From positions 1-64,000 of the forward strand of contig NZ_JACBNX010000012.1 in NCBI RefSeq assembly GCF_013403875.1: a DNA stretch of 64,000 nt, given 5' to 3'. Under the pieces are notes generated by a model that saw only the letters and a program-made list of their open reading frames with translations, was not told the DNA's origin and did not search any database. The stretch comes from Burkholderia guangdongensis. Lineage in GTDB: Bacteria; Pseudomonadota; Gammaproteobacteria; Burkholderiales; Burkholderiaceae. Below, one piece after another: positions 42,906 through 51,429 of this stretch (within the stretch, counting starts at the first letter, position 1; every line of letters begins with the position of its first letter). Made by a program: the position numbers and the translations under genes.

Positions 42906-44372
42906 ATGGGCAAGGCAACCGGTTTTCTGGAGTTCGAACGCCGCCACGAGGCGTACGAAGCACCGCTCACGCGCGTGAAGCATTACAAGGAGTTCGTCGC
43001 GGCGCTGGCCGACGACGACGCGAAGGTCCAGGGCGCGCGCTGCATGGATTGCGGCATCCCGTTCTGCAACAACGGTTGTCCGGTGAACAACGTGATCCCG
43101 GACTTCAACGATCTCGTTTATCGCCAGGACTGGCGTAGCGCGATCGAGGTGCTGCATTCGACGAACAACTTCCCCGAGTTCACGGGCCGCATCTGCCCGG
43201 CGCCGTGCGAAGCCGCGTGCACGCTTGGGATCAACGACGATCCGGTCGGCATCAAGTCGATCGAGCACGCGATCATCGACAAGGCGTGGGCCGAAGGCTG
43301 GGTGCACCCGAAGCCGGCCGCGCACAAGACGGGCAAGAAGGTCGCGGTCGTCGGCTCGGGCCCCGCGGGCCTCGCGGCCGCGCAGCAGCTCGCGCGCGCG
43401 GGCCACGACGTGACGGTGTTCGAGAAGAACGACCGGGTCGGCGGGCTGCTCCGCTACGGGATCCCCGACTTCAAGCTCGAGAAGTGGCTGATCGATCGCC
43501 GGATGCGCCAGATGGAAGCGGAAGGCGTGACGTTCAAGACGAGCGTGTTCATCGGCCGCGATCCGCTGCCGGAGTCGATCGGCAGCACCGCGAAGGAGAC
43601 GATTTCGCCGGACGTGCTGAAGGACGAGTTCGACGCGGTCGTGATCGCTGGCGGCTCCGAGACGCCGCGCGACCTGCCGGCGCCGGGCCGCGAGCTCGCG
43701 GGCATCCACTTCGCGATGGATTTCCTGCCGCAGCAGAACAAGGTCAACGCCGGCGACAAGCTGCCGGACCAGCTGCTTGCGAAGGGCAAGCACGTCGTCG
43801 TGATCGGCGGCGGCGACACCGGTTCGGACTGCGTCGGCACGTCGAACCGTCACGGCGCGAAGCAGGTCACGCAGTTCGAGCTGCTGCCGCAGCCGCCGGA
43901 AGAGGAGAACAAGCCGCTCGTGTGGCCGTACTGGCCGATCAAGCTGCGTACGTCGTCGTCGCACGAGGAAGGCTGCGAGCGTGACTGGGCGGTCGCGACG
44001 AAGCGCTTCGAAGGCAAGAACGGCAAGATCGAGAAGCTCGTCGCCGCGCGCGTCGAGTGGAAGGACGGCAAGATGCAGGAAGTGCCGAACTCCGAATTCG
44101 AGATCAAGGCGGATCTCGTGCTGCTCGCGATGGGCTTCACGCAGCCGGTCGCGCCGGTGCTCGAGGCATTCGGCGTCGACAAGGACGCGCGCGGCAACGT
44201 GCGCGCGTCGACCGAAGGCGATCGCGCGTACTACACGTCGGTCGACAAGGTGTTCGCGGCGGGCGACATGCGCCGCGGCCAGTCGCTCGTCGTCTGGGCG
44301 ATCCGCGAAGGCCGCCAGTGTGCGCGGTCGGTCGATGCGTATCTGATGGGCAGCTCGGAACTGCCGCGCTGA
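42906..44372 (+). CDS. gltD: Glutamate synthase (NADPH) small subunit
   Basis: GltD takes electrons from NADPH through FAD and two 4Fe-4S clusters to GltB. The 488-residue product has cluster cysteines in [17 protein letters not shown] and CPAPCEAAC, the FAD-binding [20 protein letters not shown] and the NADPH-binding [20 protein letters not shown]. It lies 91 bases after gltB and is followed by a strong terminator. Confidence 0.98.
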   Translation: MGKATGFLEFERRHEAYEAPLTRVKHYKEFVAALADDDAKVQGARCMDCGIPFCNNGCPVNNVIPDFNDLVYRQDWRSAIEVLHSTNNFPEFTGRICPAPCEAACTLGINDDPVGIKSIEHAIIDKAWAEGWVHPKPAAHKTGKKVAVVGSGPAGLAAAQQLARAGHDVTVFEKNDRVGGLLRYGIPDFKLEKWLIDRRMRQMEAEGVTFKTSVFIGRDPLPESIGSTAKETISPDVLKDEFDAVVIAGGSETPRDLPAPGRELAGIHFAMDFLPQQNKVNAGDKLPDQLLAKGKHVVVIGGGDTGSDCVGTSNRHGAKQVTQFELLPQPPEEENKPLVWPYWPIKLRTSSSHEEGCERDWAVATKRFEGKNGKIEKLVAARVEWKDGKMQEVPNSEFEIKADLVLLAMGFTQPVAPVLEAFGVDKDARGNVRASTEGDRAYYTSVDKVFAAGDMRRGQSLVVWAIREGRQCARSVDAYLMGSSELPR

Positions 44373-44422
44373 GGTTGGGCGGCGGCGGGCGGAGGTGAAT
44401 ATCCGCTCGTGTGAAATGAGCC

Positions 44423-44460
44423 CCGAAGGCTGGATCGAGATCCAGCCTTCGGTTTTTTTT
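44423..44460 (+). terminator. Terminator of gltBD
   Basis: Perfect arms ccgaaggctggat (44423-44435) and atccagccttcgg (44440-44452) with a four-base loop and eight Ts. Confidence 0.92.
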
Positions 44461-44524
44461 CGTTGGCGTTTAGATGCCGGTTCGGAATACAGGCCGACGT
44501 GGGCCGGCAAACTTTCCGCTCATG

Positions 44525-44761
44525 TTATAAACGACTTCGCCAACAATTCTTTAGGCGTGCGCCGTACCACAGCGCTACCCATAAGAATAGAGCGGCGAGC
44601 ACTCCGCCTCCGATTCGACTCGGAATTGACGGTTGTTCGGCGAGCCGGCCGAACGATACCAGCAGTCCGCATGCAAAAAATACTGCACTACCGAAGAATC
44701 CAATGCAGTTGTGTACGACAGCGCTCACGACTCGCTTCATGGTATTGGTCGGCTGGGACAT
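44525..44761 (-). CDS. Small two-helix membrane protein, candidate bacteriocin immunity protein
   Basis: A 78-residue product (from MSQPTNTMKRVVSAVVHNCI) with two likely membrane helices: VVSAVVHNCIGFFGSAVFFA continuing into CGLLVSFG, and IGGGVLAALFLWVALWYGAR. The ends are basic. It matches no family I can name. It follows the bacteriocin-like gene by 22 bases on the same strand, has the size and topology common for immunity proteins of class II bacteriocins and microcins, and sits in the same AT-richer island. The start is uncertain, with no good ribosome binding site at either ATG 44761 or 44740; a longer frame would overlap the upstream gene. Confidence 0.55.
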   Translation of the reverse strand: MSQPTNTMKRVVSAVVHNCIGFFGSAVFFACGLLVSFGRLAEQPSIPSRIGGGVLAALFLWVALWYGARLKNCWRSRL

Positions 44762-44783
44762 CAGTCGATATGGCACGCCGCAG

Positions 44784-45077
44784 TTATTGCACCAGGATAA
44801 CCATGCCGGCGCCGTATACAGCACCAGCGGCAGCGCCCAGCGCGGCTGTTGGCGGACCACCCAGTGCCGCGCCCAAAGTGCCTCCGATCAGCGCGCCACG
44901 GCCAGCACCGTCCAGTGCACTGTTGAACCCCCGGCTAACACTTGCCCACCAATGGCTCCGAACACCCGGAATAGCAGGGCCGTCCGGGTTGTAACCACCA
45001 CCGACCAGCAGGATTTCTGCCGCGCTCAGTTCTCTGAGACTGTCACCGATAATCGAGATCCCCGAGTTGCATTGCAT
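44784..45077 (-). CDS. Double-glycine-leader bacteriocin/microcin-like peptide precursor
   Basis: A 97-residue precursor. The leader contains RELSAAEILLVGGG, which aligns position by position with the MRELTxxEIxxVSGG leaders cut by peptidase-containing ABC exporters; predicted cleavage after Gly28 leaves 69 residues starting YNPDGPAIPGVRSHWWASVS. The mature part has an amphipathic Trp-Trp region and a Gly/Ala-rich hydrophobic half with glycine-zipper spacing (GAGRGALIGGTLGAALGG; AALGAAAGAVYGAGMVILVQ), typical of membrane-active class II bacteriocins and colicin V-like microcins. No Cys is present in the mature part. gagagg lies upstream of the ATG. Export genes are not in the window. Confidence 0.75.
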   Translation of the reverse strand: MQCNSGISIIGDSLRELSAAEILLVGGGYNPDGPAIPGVRSHWWASVSRGFNSALDGAGRGALIGGTLGAALGGPPTAALGAAAGAVYGAGMVILVQ

Positions 45078-45603
45078 TGAGTATTACCTCTCGAAAGATT
45101 ATGTTGTGAATCAAGCCAATCTTGCATTGCCTTATTCAATTCAGAGGCTGAATAAGTCAGCGGCGTAAAGTGAAAGGCGTGCACCGATAGGCAGCCGCTG
45201 GAATGTCATGATTTATGCTCGTTTCGAACAGGCCAGCGTGTTGGATTCTAGTGTAAATGGGAGTTGTTTGCATCTGAAATTGCAGTGACGCAAGCATAAT
45301 TGTCCCGTGCGATTAAGATCGGTTTGATGGTTTCGGGTGGCGAAATAATTAGAAATTCTCATGCGCGCGGGTGCAAATCGCTATATGCCTCGGAAGAGGG
45401 GGCGCAATCGAATATCCTGAATTGGGGGGCTCGATTTGGAAAATTGAGAATTTCGCAAGCTATTACTTCGTGACGGAAGCGCCGGGTGTCCGCGAGGTCC
45501 CCGGTTTTTTTACGTCGACCGCTGCCGCCGGGCCGTTTCACGTCGACGGATCGCCTAACCTGAAAAAGTCCGCGCCCGCCGCGATTCAACGGAACGAACC
45601 CAC
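45078..45603 (+). other. AT-richer intergenic region upstream of the bacteriocin-like gene
   Basis: No supported protein gene lies here. G+C is near 43-45 percent in parts (for example 45121-45180 and 45301-45360), well below the surroundings. It contains an inverted repeat cttattca (45131-45138)/tgaataag (45149-45156) upstream of the bacteriocin-like gene, a possible promoter TTGATG-N16-TAATTA (45324-45351) on the plus strand, and an orphan plus-strand terminator at 45482-45511. Short open frames on either strand (for example 45371-45607) have no family resemblance and overlap the terminator. Confidence 0.7.
45482..45511 (+). terminator. Orphan plus-strand terminator
   Basis: Arms ccggg (45482-45486) and cccgg (45500-45504) followed by seven Ts. 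No plus-strand gene lies between the gltD terminator and this site, so it may end a small RNA. Confidence 0.5.
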
Positions 45604-46179
45604 ATGAACGGCAACCAGCTCCGCGCATTCGTCGCACTGATGCCCGACGACGCGTCGCGCGACGCGCTGCACGCGCTGCCGGTCGCGCACGGCGCGCGGC
45701 GCACGCAGGTCGCGCAACTGCACGTGACGCTCGCGTTCCTCGGCGCGGTCGATCGCGACAAGTGCGATCTGCTCGCCGCGCGGCTCGCCGGGCTGGCGGT
45801 CGCGCTGCCGCCGCAGCGCGTCGAGCGGCTCGCGTGGTGGCCGAGCATGCCGCGCGCGCGGCTGATCGTCGCCGAACTCGCGGCCGAACCGGCGCTCGCG
45901 GCGCTGAACGACGCGCTCACGCAGACGCTCGTCGACATCGGCCTGCCGGTCGATCGCCGGCCGTTCCGCCCGCACGTGACGCTCGCGCGGCTGCCGCGCG
46001 ACGCGGTCGGCCAGCCGGCTCATGGCGGGATGCTGCGCGCGCCGCCCGCGCTGCGCTGCGACATGATCACGCTGTTCGAAAGCCTGCTGTCGCACCAGGG
46101 CGCGCAGCATCGGCCGATCGTGTCGGTGCCGGTCGCGATGCTCGACGACCCGGCGGCGGGCGCCGCTAACTGCGGCTGA
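45604..46179 (+). CDS. thpR: RNA 2',3'-cyclic phosphodiesterase (2'-5' RNA ligase family)
   Basis: A 191-residue protein of the LigT/ThpR family with the two catalytic HxT motifs, HVTLAFLG (about residue 40) and HVTLARL (about residue 125), and normal length. Such enzymes open 2',3'-cyclic phosphates of RNA ends; a ligase activity is known in vitro. It converges with dadA. Confidence 0.93.
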   Translation: MNGNQLRAFVALMPDDASRDALHALPVAHGARRTQVAQLHVTLAFLGAVDRDKCDLLAARLAGLAVALPPQRVERLAWWPSMPRARLIVAELAAEPALAALNDALTQTLVDIGLPVDRRPFRPHVTLARLPRDAVGQPAHGGMLRAPPALRCDMITLFESLLSHQGAQHRPIVSVPVAMLDDPAAGAANCG

Positions 46180-46186
46180 CTTTCCG

Positions 46187-47473
46187 CTAACCCCCGCGAT
46201 ACCGCGCGAGCGTGAGCCCGTCGAGATCGATCTCCGGCTCGCGCCCGGTGACGAGATCCGCGAGCACCTTCCCCGAACCCATCGACATCGCCCAGCCGGT
46301 CGACCCGTGCCCGACGTTCAGCCACAGCCGGTCGATGCCGCTCGCGCCGAGGAGCGGCGGGCCATCCGGCGTCATCGGCCGGCGCCCGACCCAGAACCGC
46401 GCCGACGCGCGGTCCGCCGCATGCGGGAACCAGTCGTCGAGCACCTTCATCAACGTGTCGAGCGCCTGCTTGCGCAGCGTCGCGCGGCGATCGCCGAGCT
46501 CCGCGGTGCCCGCGACGCGCAGCGTCGGACCGAAGCGCGTGATCGCGGTCTTCAGCGATTCGTCCATCAGCGCGGCGCGCGGCGCCTTCTCGTCGTCGAC
46601 GACGTCGAGCGTCGCCGAGTAACCCTTCACCGGATAGAGCGGCACGTCGATCCGGTACGGCCGCAGCAGCGCCGCGCTGTCGACGCCGAGTGCGACGACG
46701 ATCGCGTCCGCTTCGATCAGCGCCTCGCGCCGCTTCGATCCGTTCGTCGACGTGAGGCCGACCTGCACGCCGACCGCCTTGTTGCCGGCGACCGCGATCC
46801 CCTTCACGTCGACGCCGAAGCGGAACGCGACGCCGTTCGCTTCGCACAGCGTGCGCAGCTCGCGCGTGAAGCGCGCGCAGTCGCCGGCTTCGTCGTCGGG
46901 CAGGTAGATGCCGCCGACGGGCGCGTGCCGCGCCCAGCGCAGCCCGGGCTCGACCGCTTCGCAGCCGGCCGCGTCGAGCTCGCGATACGCGATGCCCGCG
47001 TCGCGCAGCACCGCGAGCGCCGGCTGCGCCATCCTGACGTCGAACGCGCTGCGCAGCAGCTGCAGATAGCCCTGGCTCGCGCCGTAGTCGAACGGATGCC
47101 GGTCGCGAAACGCGTGCAGGCACGCGCGGCTGTAGTACGCGACGCGCTGCATCCGCTGCTTGTTCACGCGAAACCGCGCGAGCTCGCATTCGCCGAGCCA
47201 GCGCGCGATCCAGCGCCACTGCTCGGCGTCGAGCGTCGGCCGGAAGATCAGCGGCGACGCGGGCCTGAACAGGTACTTGAGGATCTTGCCCGGCATCCCG
47301 GGCGCGGCCCACGGCGTTACGTAGCCGGGCGCGATCACGCCCGCGTTGCCGAGGCTCGTCGCCTGCGCGACGTCGGCCTCGCGCTCGACGACGGTCACGT
47401 CGCAGCCGGCTTCGCGCAGGTGGTACGCGGTGGTGACGCCGATCACGCCGGCGCCGAGGACGAGAATGTGCAT
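46187..47473 (-). CDS. dadA: D-amino acid dehydrogenase small subunit
   Basis: A 428-residue FAD enzyme that oxidises D-amino acids, mainly D-alanine, at the inner membrane. The N-terminal dinucleotide-binding motif is MHILVLGAGVIGVTTAYHLR; the C-terminal part has the conserved FWVGRRPMTPDGPPLLGASG and LNVGHGSTGWAMSMGSGKVL segments. The DadX racemase partner is not in the window. Confidence 0.95.
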   Translation of the reverse strand: MHILVLGAGVIGVTTAYHLREAGCDVTVVEREADVAQATSLGNAGVIAPGYVTPWAAPGMPGKILKYLFRPASPLIFRPTLDAEQWRWIARWLGECELARFRVNKQRMQRVAYYSRACLHAFRDRHPFDYGASQGYLQLLRSAFDVRMAQPALAVLRDAGIAYRELDAAGCEAVEPGLRWARHAPVGGIYLPDDEAGDCARFTRELRTLCEANGVAFRFGVDVKGIAVAGNKAVGVQVGLTSTNGSKRREALIEADAIVVALGVDSAALLRPYRIDVPLYPVKGYSATLDVVDDEKAPRAALMDESLKTAITRFGPTLRVAGTAELGDRRATLRKQALDTLMKVLDDWFPHAADRASARFWVGRRPMTPDGPPLLGASGIDRLWLNVGHGSTGWAMSMGSGKVLADLVTGREPEIDLDGLTLARYRGG

Positions 47474-47586
47474 GCGGGATTCCGGTATCCGTCTCGGTGC
47501 CGAAGGGCGCTCGCGCGCGTCAGAGCGCGAGCGCGGCGACGCCCGGTTCCGCGAGGTCGCCGGTGATCAGCGCGATCCGTGAGTTC

Positions 47587-47735
47587 AAGCTGCCTCCCGC
47601 CGGGCCGCCCCAAGGGGCGTAGCAGGGAATTCGCGGAGCACTGCTCCGCGCCTGCGTAGCCGGCCGGCTCTGCAGAGCCGGCCGTGGATGGCAGCCGCCC
47701 CCTCGGGGGGCAGCGAACGCAGTGAGCGTGGGGGG
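47587..47735. repeat. Extragenic block of palindromes
   Basis: About 150 bases between dadA and the YddA-like gene hold four dyads: gcccc-aa-ggggc (near 47607-47618), cgcggagca-c-tgctccgcg (47632-47650), a perfect 24-base palindrome with arms cggccggctctg and cagagccggccg (47661-47684), and a gccccc-tc-gggggc pair (near 47696-47712), followed by agcgaacgcagtgagcgtgg. The pattern resembles extragenic palindromic repeats. It sits at the 3' end of the minus-strand ABC gene and could block exonucleases or end transcription. Whether it recurs in the genome cannot be seen here. Confidence 0.65.
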
Positions 47736-47739
47736 CGTT

Positions 47740-49512
47740 TCACGCCGCCACCTTGTCGCTATCGATCACGCGCCGCACGTCGAGCGTGTGGCCGTGGAAC
47801 GCTTCGAGCGATTCCCGGTGCGCGATGCTGACGATCGCGGTCTTCGGCAGTCGCTCGTTGAACAGGTGATAGAGACGCGCTTCGTTATCCGAATCGAGCG
47901 CGCTCGTCGCCTCGTCGAGGAACAGGAAATCCGGCGCGTGCAGCAGCACGCGCGCGCCGGCGAGACGTTGCTGCTCGCCCGGCGACAGCACGCGCGTCCA
48001 GTGAGCGGTCTCGGCGAGCCGGGCCGCGTAGCTGGCGAGATGGCACGCGCGCAGCGCGTCCCGGCATGCGTCGTCGGTGAACGCATCGGCCGGCGACGGA
48101 TACGTGAGCGCGGCCTTCAGCGTGCCGATCGGCAGGTAGCTCGTTTGCGGGACGAACATCATCCGCGCGCCGACCGGCGCGTCGATCGCGCCGTCGCCGA
48201 ACGGCCACAGGCCCGCGAGCGCGCGCATGAACGTGCTCTTGCCGGAGCCGGACTTGCCGCGCACGAGCCAGCGCGAGCCGGGCTCGATCGTCACGCTGCC
48301 GATGTCGGCGAGCGCGTTACCGTTCGGCAGCGCGAGCTTCAGCGACGACGTCGTGAGCCGCGGCGCGTCGACATAGTGGAGGTTGATCCCGCCGTGCTCG
48401 GTCGCCGGCGACACGCTCTCCTTCAGGTGCGACGCGCGGATCACGCGCGCGAATTCGCGCAGACGGTTCACGGTTGCGCGCCACTCGACGAGGGTGCTGT
48501 AACTGTTGATGAACCACGAGAACGAATCGCTGACGGTGCCGAACGCGGACGAAATCTGCATCAGCACGCCGAACGAGAACGCGCCCGCGAAATAGCGCGG
48601 CGCCGCGACGACGAGCGGGAAGATGATCGCGATCTGCCCGTAGAAGCTCAGCACGAACGTGAGCCGCTTCGTGTACTTCATCACGAGCCACCAGTTGTCG
48701 CGGATGCGCTGGAACAGGTTGCGCGCGTTGCCGTTCTCGGTCGGCTCGCCGTCGTAGAACGCGATCTGCTCGGCGTTCTCGCGCACGCGGATCAGCCCGA
48801 AGCGGAAGTCCGCCTCGACGCGCTGCTGCTGATAGTTGATCGACACGAGCGGATGGCCGACCTTCTGGATCACGAGCGAGCCGCCGACCGCGTACAGCGC
48901 CGCGGCCCAGACCATGTAGCCGGGAATCTGGATCGGCGAACCGCCGAGCGAGAACGTCAGCGCGCCGGCGAGCGACCACAGGATCGTGATGAACGACACG
49001 AGCGTGACGACGGTCGACAGCAGATCGAGCGACAGCGCGAGCGTCGTCGTCGCGAACGACTGCAGGTCGTCGGTGATCCGCTGGTCGGGGTTGTCGGCGA
49101 GGCGGTCGCGCTCGATCCGGTAGAACGCGCGGTCGCCGAGCCACTCGCCGAGGAAGCGGTCGGTGAGCCACTGCCGCCAGCGGAAGCCGAGCATCTGGCG
49201 CAGATAGCGTCCGTACACCGCGAGGATGATGAACGCGAACGCGAGCACCGTGAACTGCATCAGCAGGTGCGGGAAGTCGTGGACGTTCTTCGACTGCAGC
49301 GCGTTGTAGAACTGCGCGTTCCACTGGTTCAACTGAACGTTGATCCAGACGACGCACAGGTTCATCGCGACGATCGCGACGAGCAGCCCCCACGCGATCT
49401 TCCATTCGGACGATACCCAATAGGGCTTGATGAGACGCCACGCGGAGACCGGGCGCTCGTCGTCCGGCGGCGTAACGGGAGCGGAGGGGGCGATGAGGGT
49501 GGGTTGGGTCAT
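47740..49512 (-). CDS. YddA/SbmA-type ABC transporter (fused membrane and ATPase domains)
   Basis: A 590-residue half-transporter. The N-terminal membrane domain (ABC_membrane_2 type, similar to SbmA/BacA) has about six helices, including WKIAWGLLVAIVAMNLCVVW and VLAFAFIILAVYGRYLRQML. The ATPase domain has Walker A GKSGSGKST, signature LSPGEQQR and Walker B FLFLDEATSALD. Related proteins take up peptides, vitamin B12-like molecules or long-chain acyl compounds; the substrate here is unknown. Start taken at MTQPTLIAPSAPV (49512), preceded by aagaag; a start 13 codons upstream is possible. Confidence 0.88.
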   Translation of the reverse strand: MTQPTLIAPSAPVTPPDDERPVSAWRLIKPYWVSSEWKIAWGLLVAIVAMNLCVVWINVQLNQWNAQFYNALQSKNVHDFPHLLMQFTVLAFAFIILAVYGRYLRQMLGFRWRQWLTDRFLGEWLGDRAFYRIERDRLADNPDQRITDDLQSFATTTLALSLDLLSTVVTLVSFITILWSLAGALTFSLGGSPIQIPGYMVWAAALYAVGGSLVIQKVGHPLVSINYQQQRVEADFRFGLIRVRENAEQIAFYDGEPTENGNARNLFQRIRDNWWLVMKYTKRLTFVLSFYGQIAIIFPLVVAAPRYFAGAFSFGVLMQISSAFGTVSDSFSWFINSYSTLVEWRATVNRLREFARVIRASHLKESVSPATEHGGINLHYVDAPRLTTSSLKLALPNGNALADIGSVTIEPGSRWLVRGKSGSGKSTFMRALAGLWPFGDGAIDAPVGARMMFVPQTSYLPIGTLKAALTYPSPADAFTDDACRDALRACHLASYAARLAETAHWTRVLSPGEQQRLAGARVLLHAPDFLFLDEATSALDSDNEARLYHLFNERLPKTAIVSIAHRESLEAFHGHTLDVRRVIDSDKVAA

Positions 49513-49651
49513 GAGCTTCTTGAAATGAGTCCGGGCGTGGCCGGCGCGCACGCCGGGCGCCGCGCGGCGACGACGTCCGCCACCGGCCGGCTATTGGACA
49601 TTGTGCCAGACCCGCGCGCGCCGATTCGCGAAATCCCCGACGCCGGACCGT

Positions 49652-49681
49652 TTGCCGGCGTTTCCGCTTTTATGGTCTAAT
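49652..49681 (+). promoter_or_regulatory. Possible promoter of the thiamine operon
   Basis: TTGCCG (49652-49657) and TCTAAT (49676-49681) with an 18-base spacer place the 5' end just before the TPP riboswitch. Confidence 0.45.
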
Positions 49682-49692
49682 GTCCGTCGACG

Positions 49693-49797
49693 AAACAGGG
49701 GTGCTTCGCGTGCCGTGGACGACGAGTCCGGGCGGTGCGGCGAGGCTGAGAGAGACCCTTCGCACCCGATCCGGATAATACCGGCGCGGGAAGTTTC
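49693..49797 (+). promoter_or_regulatory. TPP riboswitch (THI element)
   Basis: Conserved blocks are present in order: aggggtgc at the 5' side, gcggcgaggctgagagagac containing CUGAGA, then acccgatccggataataccg with the ggcgcgggaag closing side. This is the thiamine pyrophosphate aptamer, which in proteobacteria represses thiamine genes by blocking ribosome binding or terminating transcription. Downstream, ccggc/gccgg (49857-49873) followed by tttcgtcctttt could be part of the expression platform. It controls thiO-thiS-thiG-thiE. Confidence 0.95.
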
Positions 49798-49919
49798 CGT
49801 TTCCCGCCGGGCCGCGCTGGCTCACGTCCCCATTGTCAGCGCCACGATCCGCCCGGCCGGCCTTTGCTGCCGGTTTCGTCCTTTTGGGTGCGCGCGTTCG
49901 CGCGTTACGGAAGGATACG

Positions 49920-50021
49920 ATGGCCGATCAATCTTCAGTTTTTTGTCTCGTCCCGCGCGGGCTCGCGAAACCGTTGCCGCGTGCGCATCGCCGTGCGTCG
50001 TCGCCGGAGGTATGCCGATGA
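49920..50021 (+). CDS. 33-residue reading frame coupled to thiO (candidate leader peptide)
   Basis: Between the TPP riboswitch and thiO, ggaagga (49909-49915) lies four bases before ATG 49920, a better ribosome binding site than many real genes here. The frame encodes 33 residues beginning MADQSSVFCLVPRGLAKPLP and ending PEVCR, and its TGA (50019-50021) overlaps the thiO ATG (50018) as ATGA. The peptide resembles nothing I recognise. The riboswitch could control ribosome entry at this frame, with thiO translated by coupling. Confidence 0.5.
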   Translation: MADQSSVFCLVPRGLAKPLPRAHRRASSPEVCR

Positions 50022-51154
50022 ACGCGCACGTTAGCCGGCCGGATTTCGCGGTGCTCGGCGGCGGCCTCGTCGGCCGCCTGATCGCGTGGCGGCTCGCCGG
50101 CGACGGACACCGCGTCGCGCTGTACGAGCGGGGCGCCGCCGACGGCTCCGGCGCCGCCGCGTGGATCGCCGCCGCGATGCTCGCGCCGCTTGCCGAGGCC
50201 GCGAGCGCGGAGCTGCTGATCACCGAGCTCGGCGCCGCGTCGCTCGCGCTGTGGCCGCAGTGGCTCGCCGAGCTGCCCGAGCCCGTGTTCTTCCAGCACA
50301 ACGGCACGCTCGTCGTCTGGCACCACGCGGATCGCGCGGAAGCGCCGCTGTTCGAGCGCCGCGTGCGCGCGAACGCGCCGCGCGAGCTGGTCGAAGGCGG
50401 TTTCGTGACGCTCGCGGGCGCGCAGGTCGACGCCGCCGAGCCGGCGCTCGCGGGCCGTTTCGCGCGCGGGCTGCTGCTGCCGCGCGAAGGCCAGCTCGAC
50501 AACCGCCAGGCGCTCGCCGCGCTCGCCGCCGGGCTCGCCGAGCGCCGCGTCGACACGCACTGGCACGTCGCGGTCGACGAACGCAACCTGCCCGACGCGC
50601 ACTTCACGATCGACTGCCGCGGGCTCGGCGCGAAGCCGGCGCTGCCCGCGCTGCGCGGGATCCGCGGGGAGGTCGCGCGCGTGCATGCGCCGGGCATCGG
50701 GCTCACGCGGCCGGTGCGGCTGCTGCATCCGCGCTATCCGCTGTACATCGCGCCGAAGGAGCACGACCGCTACGTGATCGGCGCGACCGAGGTCGAAGGC
50801 GAGGACATGTCGCCCGTCACCGTGCGCTCCGCGCTCGAGCTCCTGAGCGCCGCGTTCTCCGTGCATCCGGCGTTCGGCGAGGCGCGCATCCTCGAGCTGA
50901 ACGCCCATTGCCGGCCGACGCTGCCAGATCACCGCCCGGCGGTGATCTGGGATGGCGCGTCGACGCTCGCGGTCAACGGCCTGTACCGGCACGGCTTCAT
51001 GATCGCGCCCGAAGTCGCGCGCAGCGCGGTCGCGCTCGCCGAGGCGGCGCTCACCGGCGCGCTGCGCGACGCGGACGGCTTCGCCGCATGGCGCGACGCG
51101 GCGCGCTGGCCGACGCTCCTTCATCACCGCAACGACGCGCGCCAGCCCGCCTGA
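50018..51154 (+). CDS. thiO: Glycine oxidase ThiO
   Basis: FAD enzyme that oxidises glycine to the imine used for the thiazole of thiamine. The 378-residue product has the FAD-binding [40 protein letters not shown], and the C-terminal [12 protein letters not shown] and [20 protein letters not shown] segments. The ATG at 50018 is seven bases from ggagg; ATG 50012 is too close. It is the first enzyme gene after the riboswitch. Confidence 0.93.
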   Translation: MNAHVSRPDFAVLGGGLVGRLIAWRLAGDGHRVALYERGAADGSGAAAWIAAAMLAPLAEAASAELLITELGAASLALWPQWLAELPEPVFFQHNGTLVVWHHADRAEAPLFERRVRANAPRELVEGGFVTLAGAQVDAAEPALAGRFARGLLLPREGQLDNRQALAALAAGLAERRVDTHWHVAVDERNLPDAHFTIDCRGLGAKPALPALRGIRGEVARVHAPGIGLTRPVRLLHPRYPLYIAPKEHDRYVIGATEVEGEDMSPVTVRSALELLSAAFSVHPAFGEARILELNAHCRPTLPDHRPAVIWDGASTLAVNGLYRHGFMIAPEVARSAVALAEAALTGALRDADGFAAWRDAARWPTLLHHRNDARQPA

Positions 51155-51186
51155 CGCGCGCCGTCCCCGAATCCGACCAGGCTCTC

Positions 51187-51384
51187 ATGGATATCCAGAT
51201 CAACCAACAGATGCTGACGCTGCCCGACGGCGCGACGGTCGCCGACGCGCTTGCCGCGTTCGGCGCGCGCCCGCCGTACGCGGTCGCGCTGAACGGCAAT
51301 TTCGTCGCGCGTACGCAGCACGCGGCGCGCGCGCTGGCGTCGGGCGACAGGCTCGACGTCGTGCATCCGGTCGCGGGCGGCTGA
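51187..51384 (+). CDS. thiS: Sulfur carrier protein ThiS
   Basis: A 65-residue ubiquitin-like protein starting [20 protein letters not shown] and ending in the Gly-Gly (HPVAGG) that is adenylated and thiocarboxylated to bring sulfur to the thiazole ring. It lies between thiO and thiG, the usual order. Confidence 0.95.
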   Translation: MDIQINQQMLTLPDGATVADALAAFGARPPYAVALNGNFVARTQHAARALASGDRLDVVHPVAGG

Positions 51385-51429
51385 ATGCCGGCCATCGTGC
51401 CGGCCCATTGTTATTCGAGGCATTCCGAC

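Noticed and set aside
45371..45607. A 78-codon plus-strand frame in the AT-richer island
   Set aside because: No ribosome binding site or family resemblance, and it runs through a terminator hairpin; treated as non-coding.
47521..47590. Minus-strand fragment encoding SRIALITGDLAEPGVAALAL before a stop, next to the palindrome block
   Set aside because: It looks like the tail of a lost protein (possibly receiver-domain-like), but it is too short to assign and no upstream part is found.
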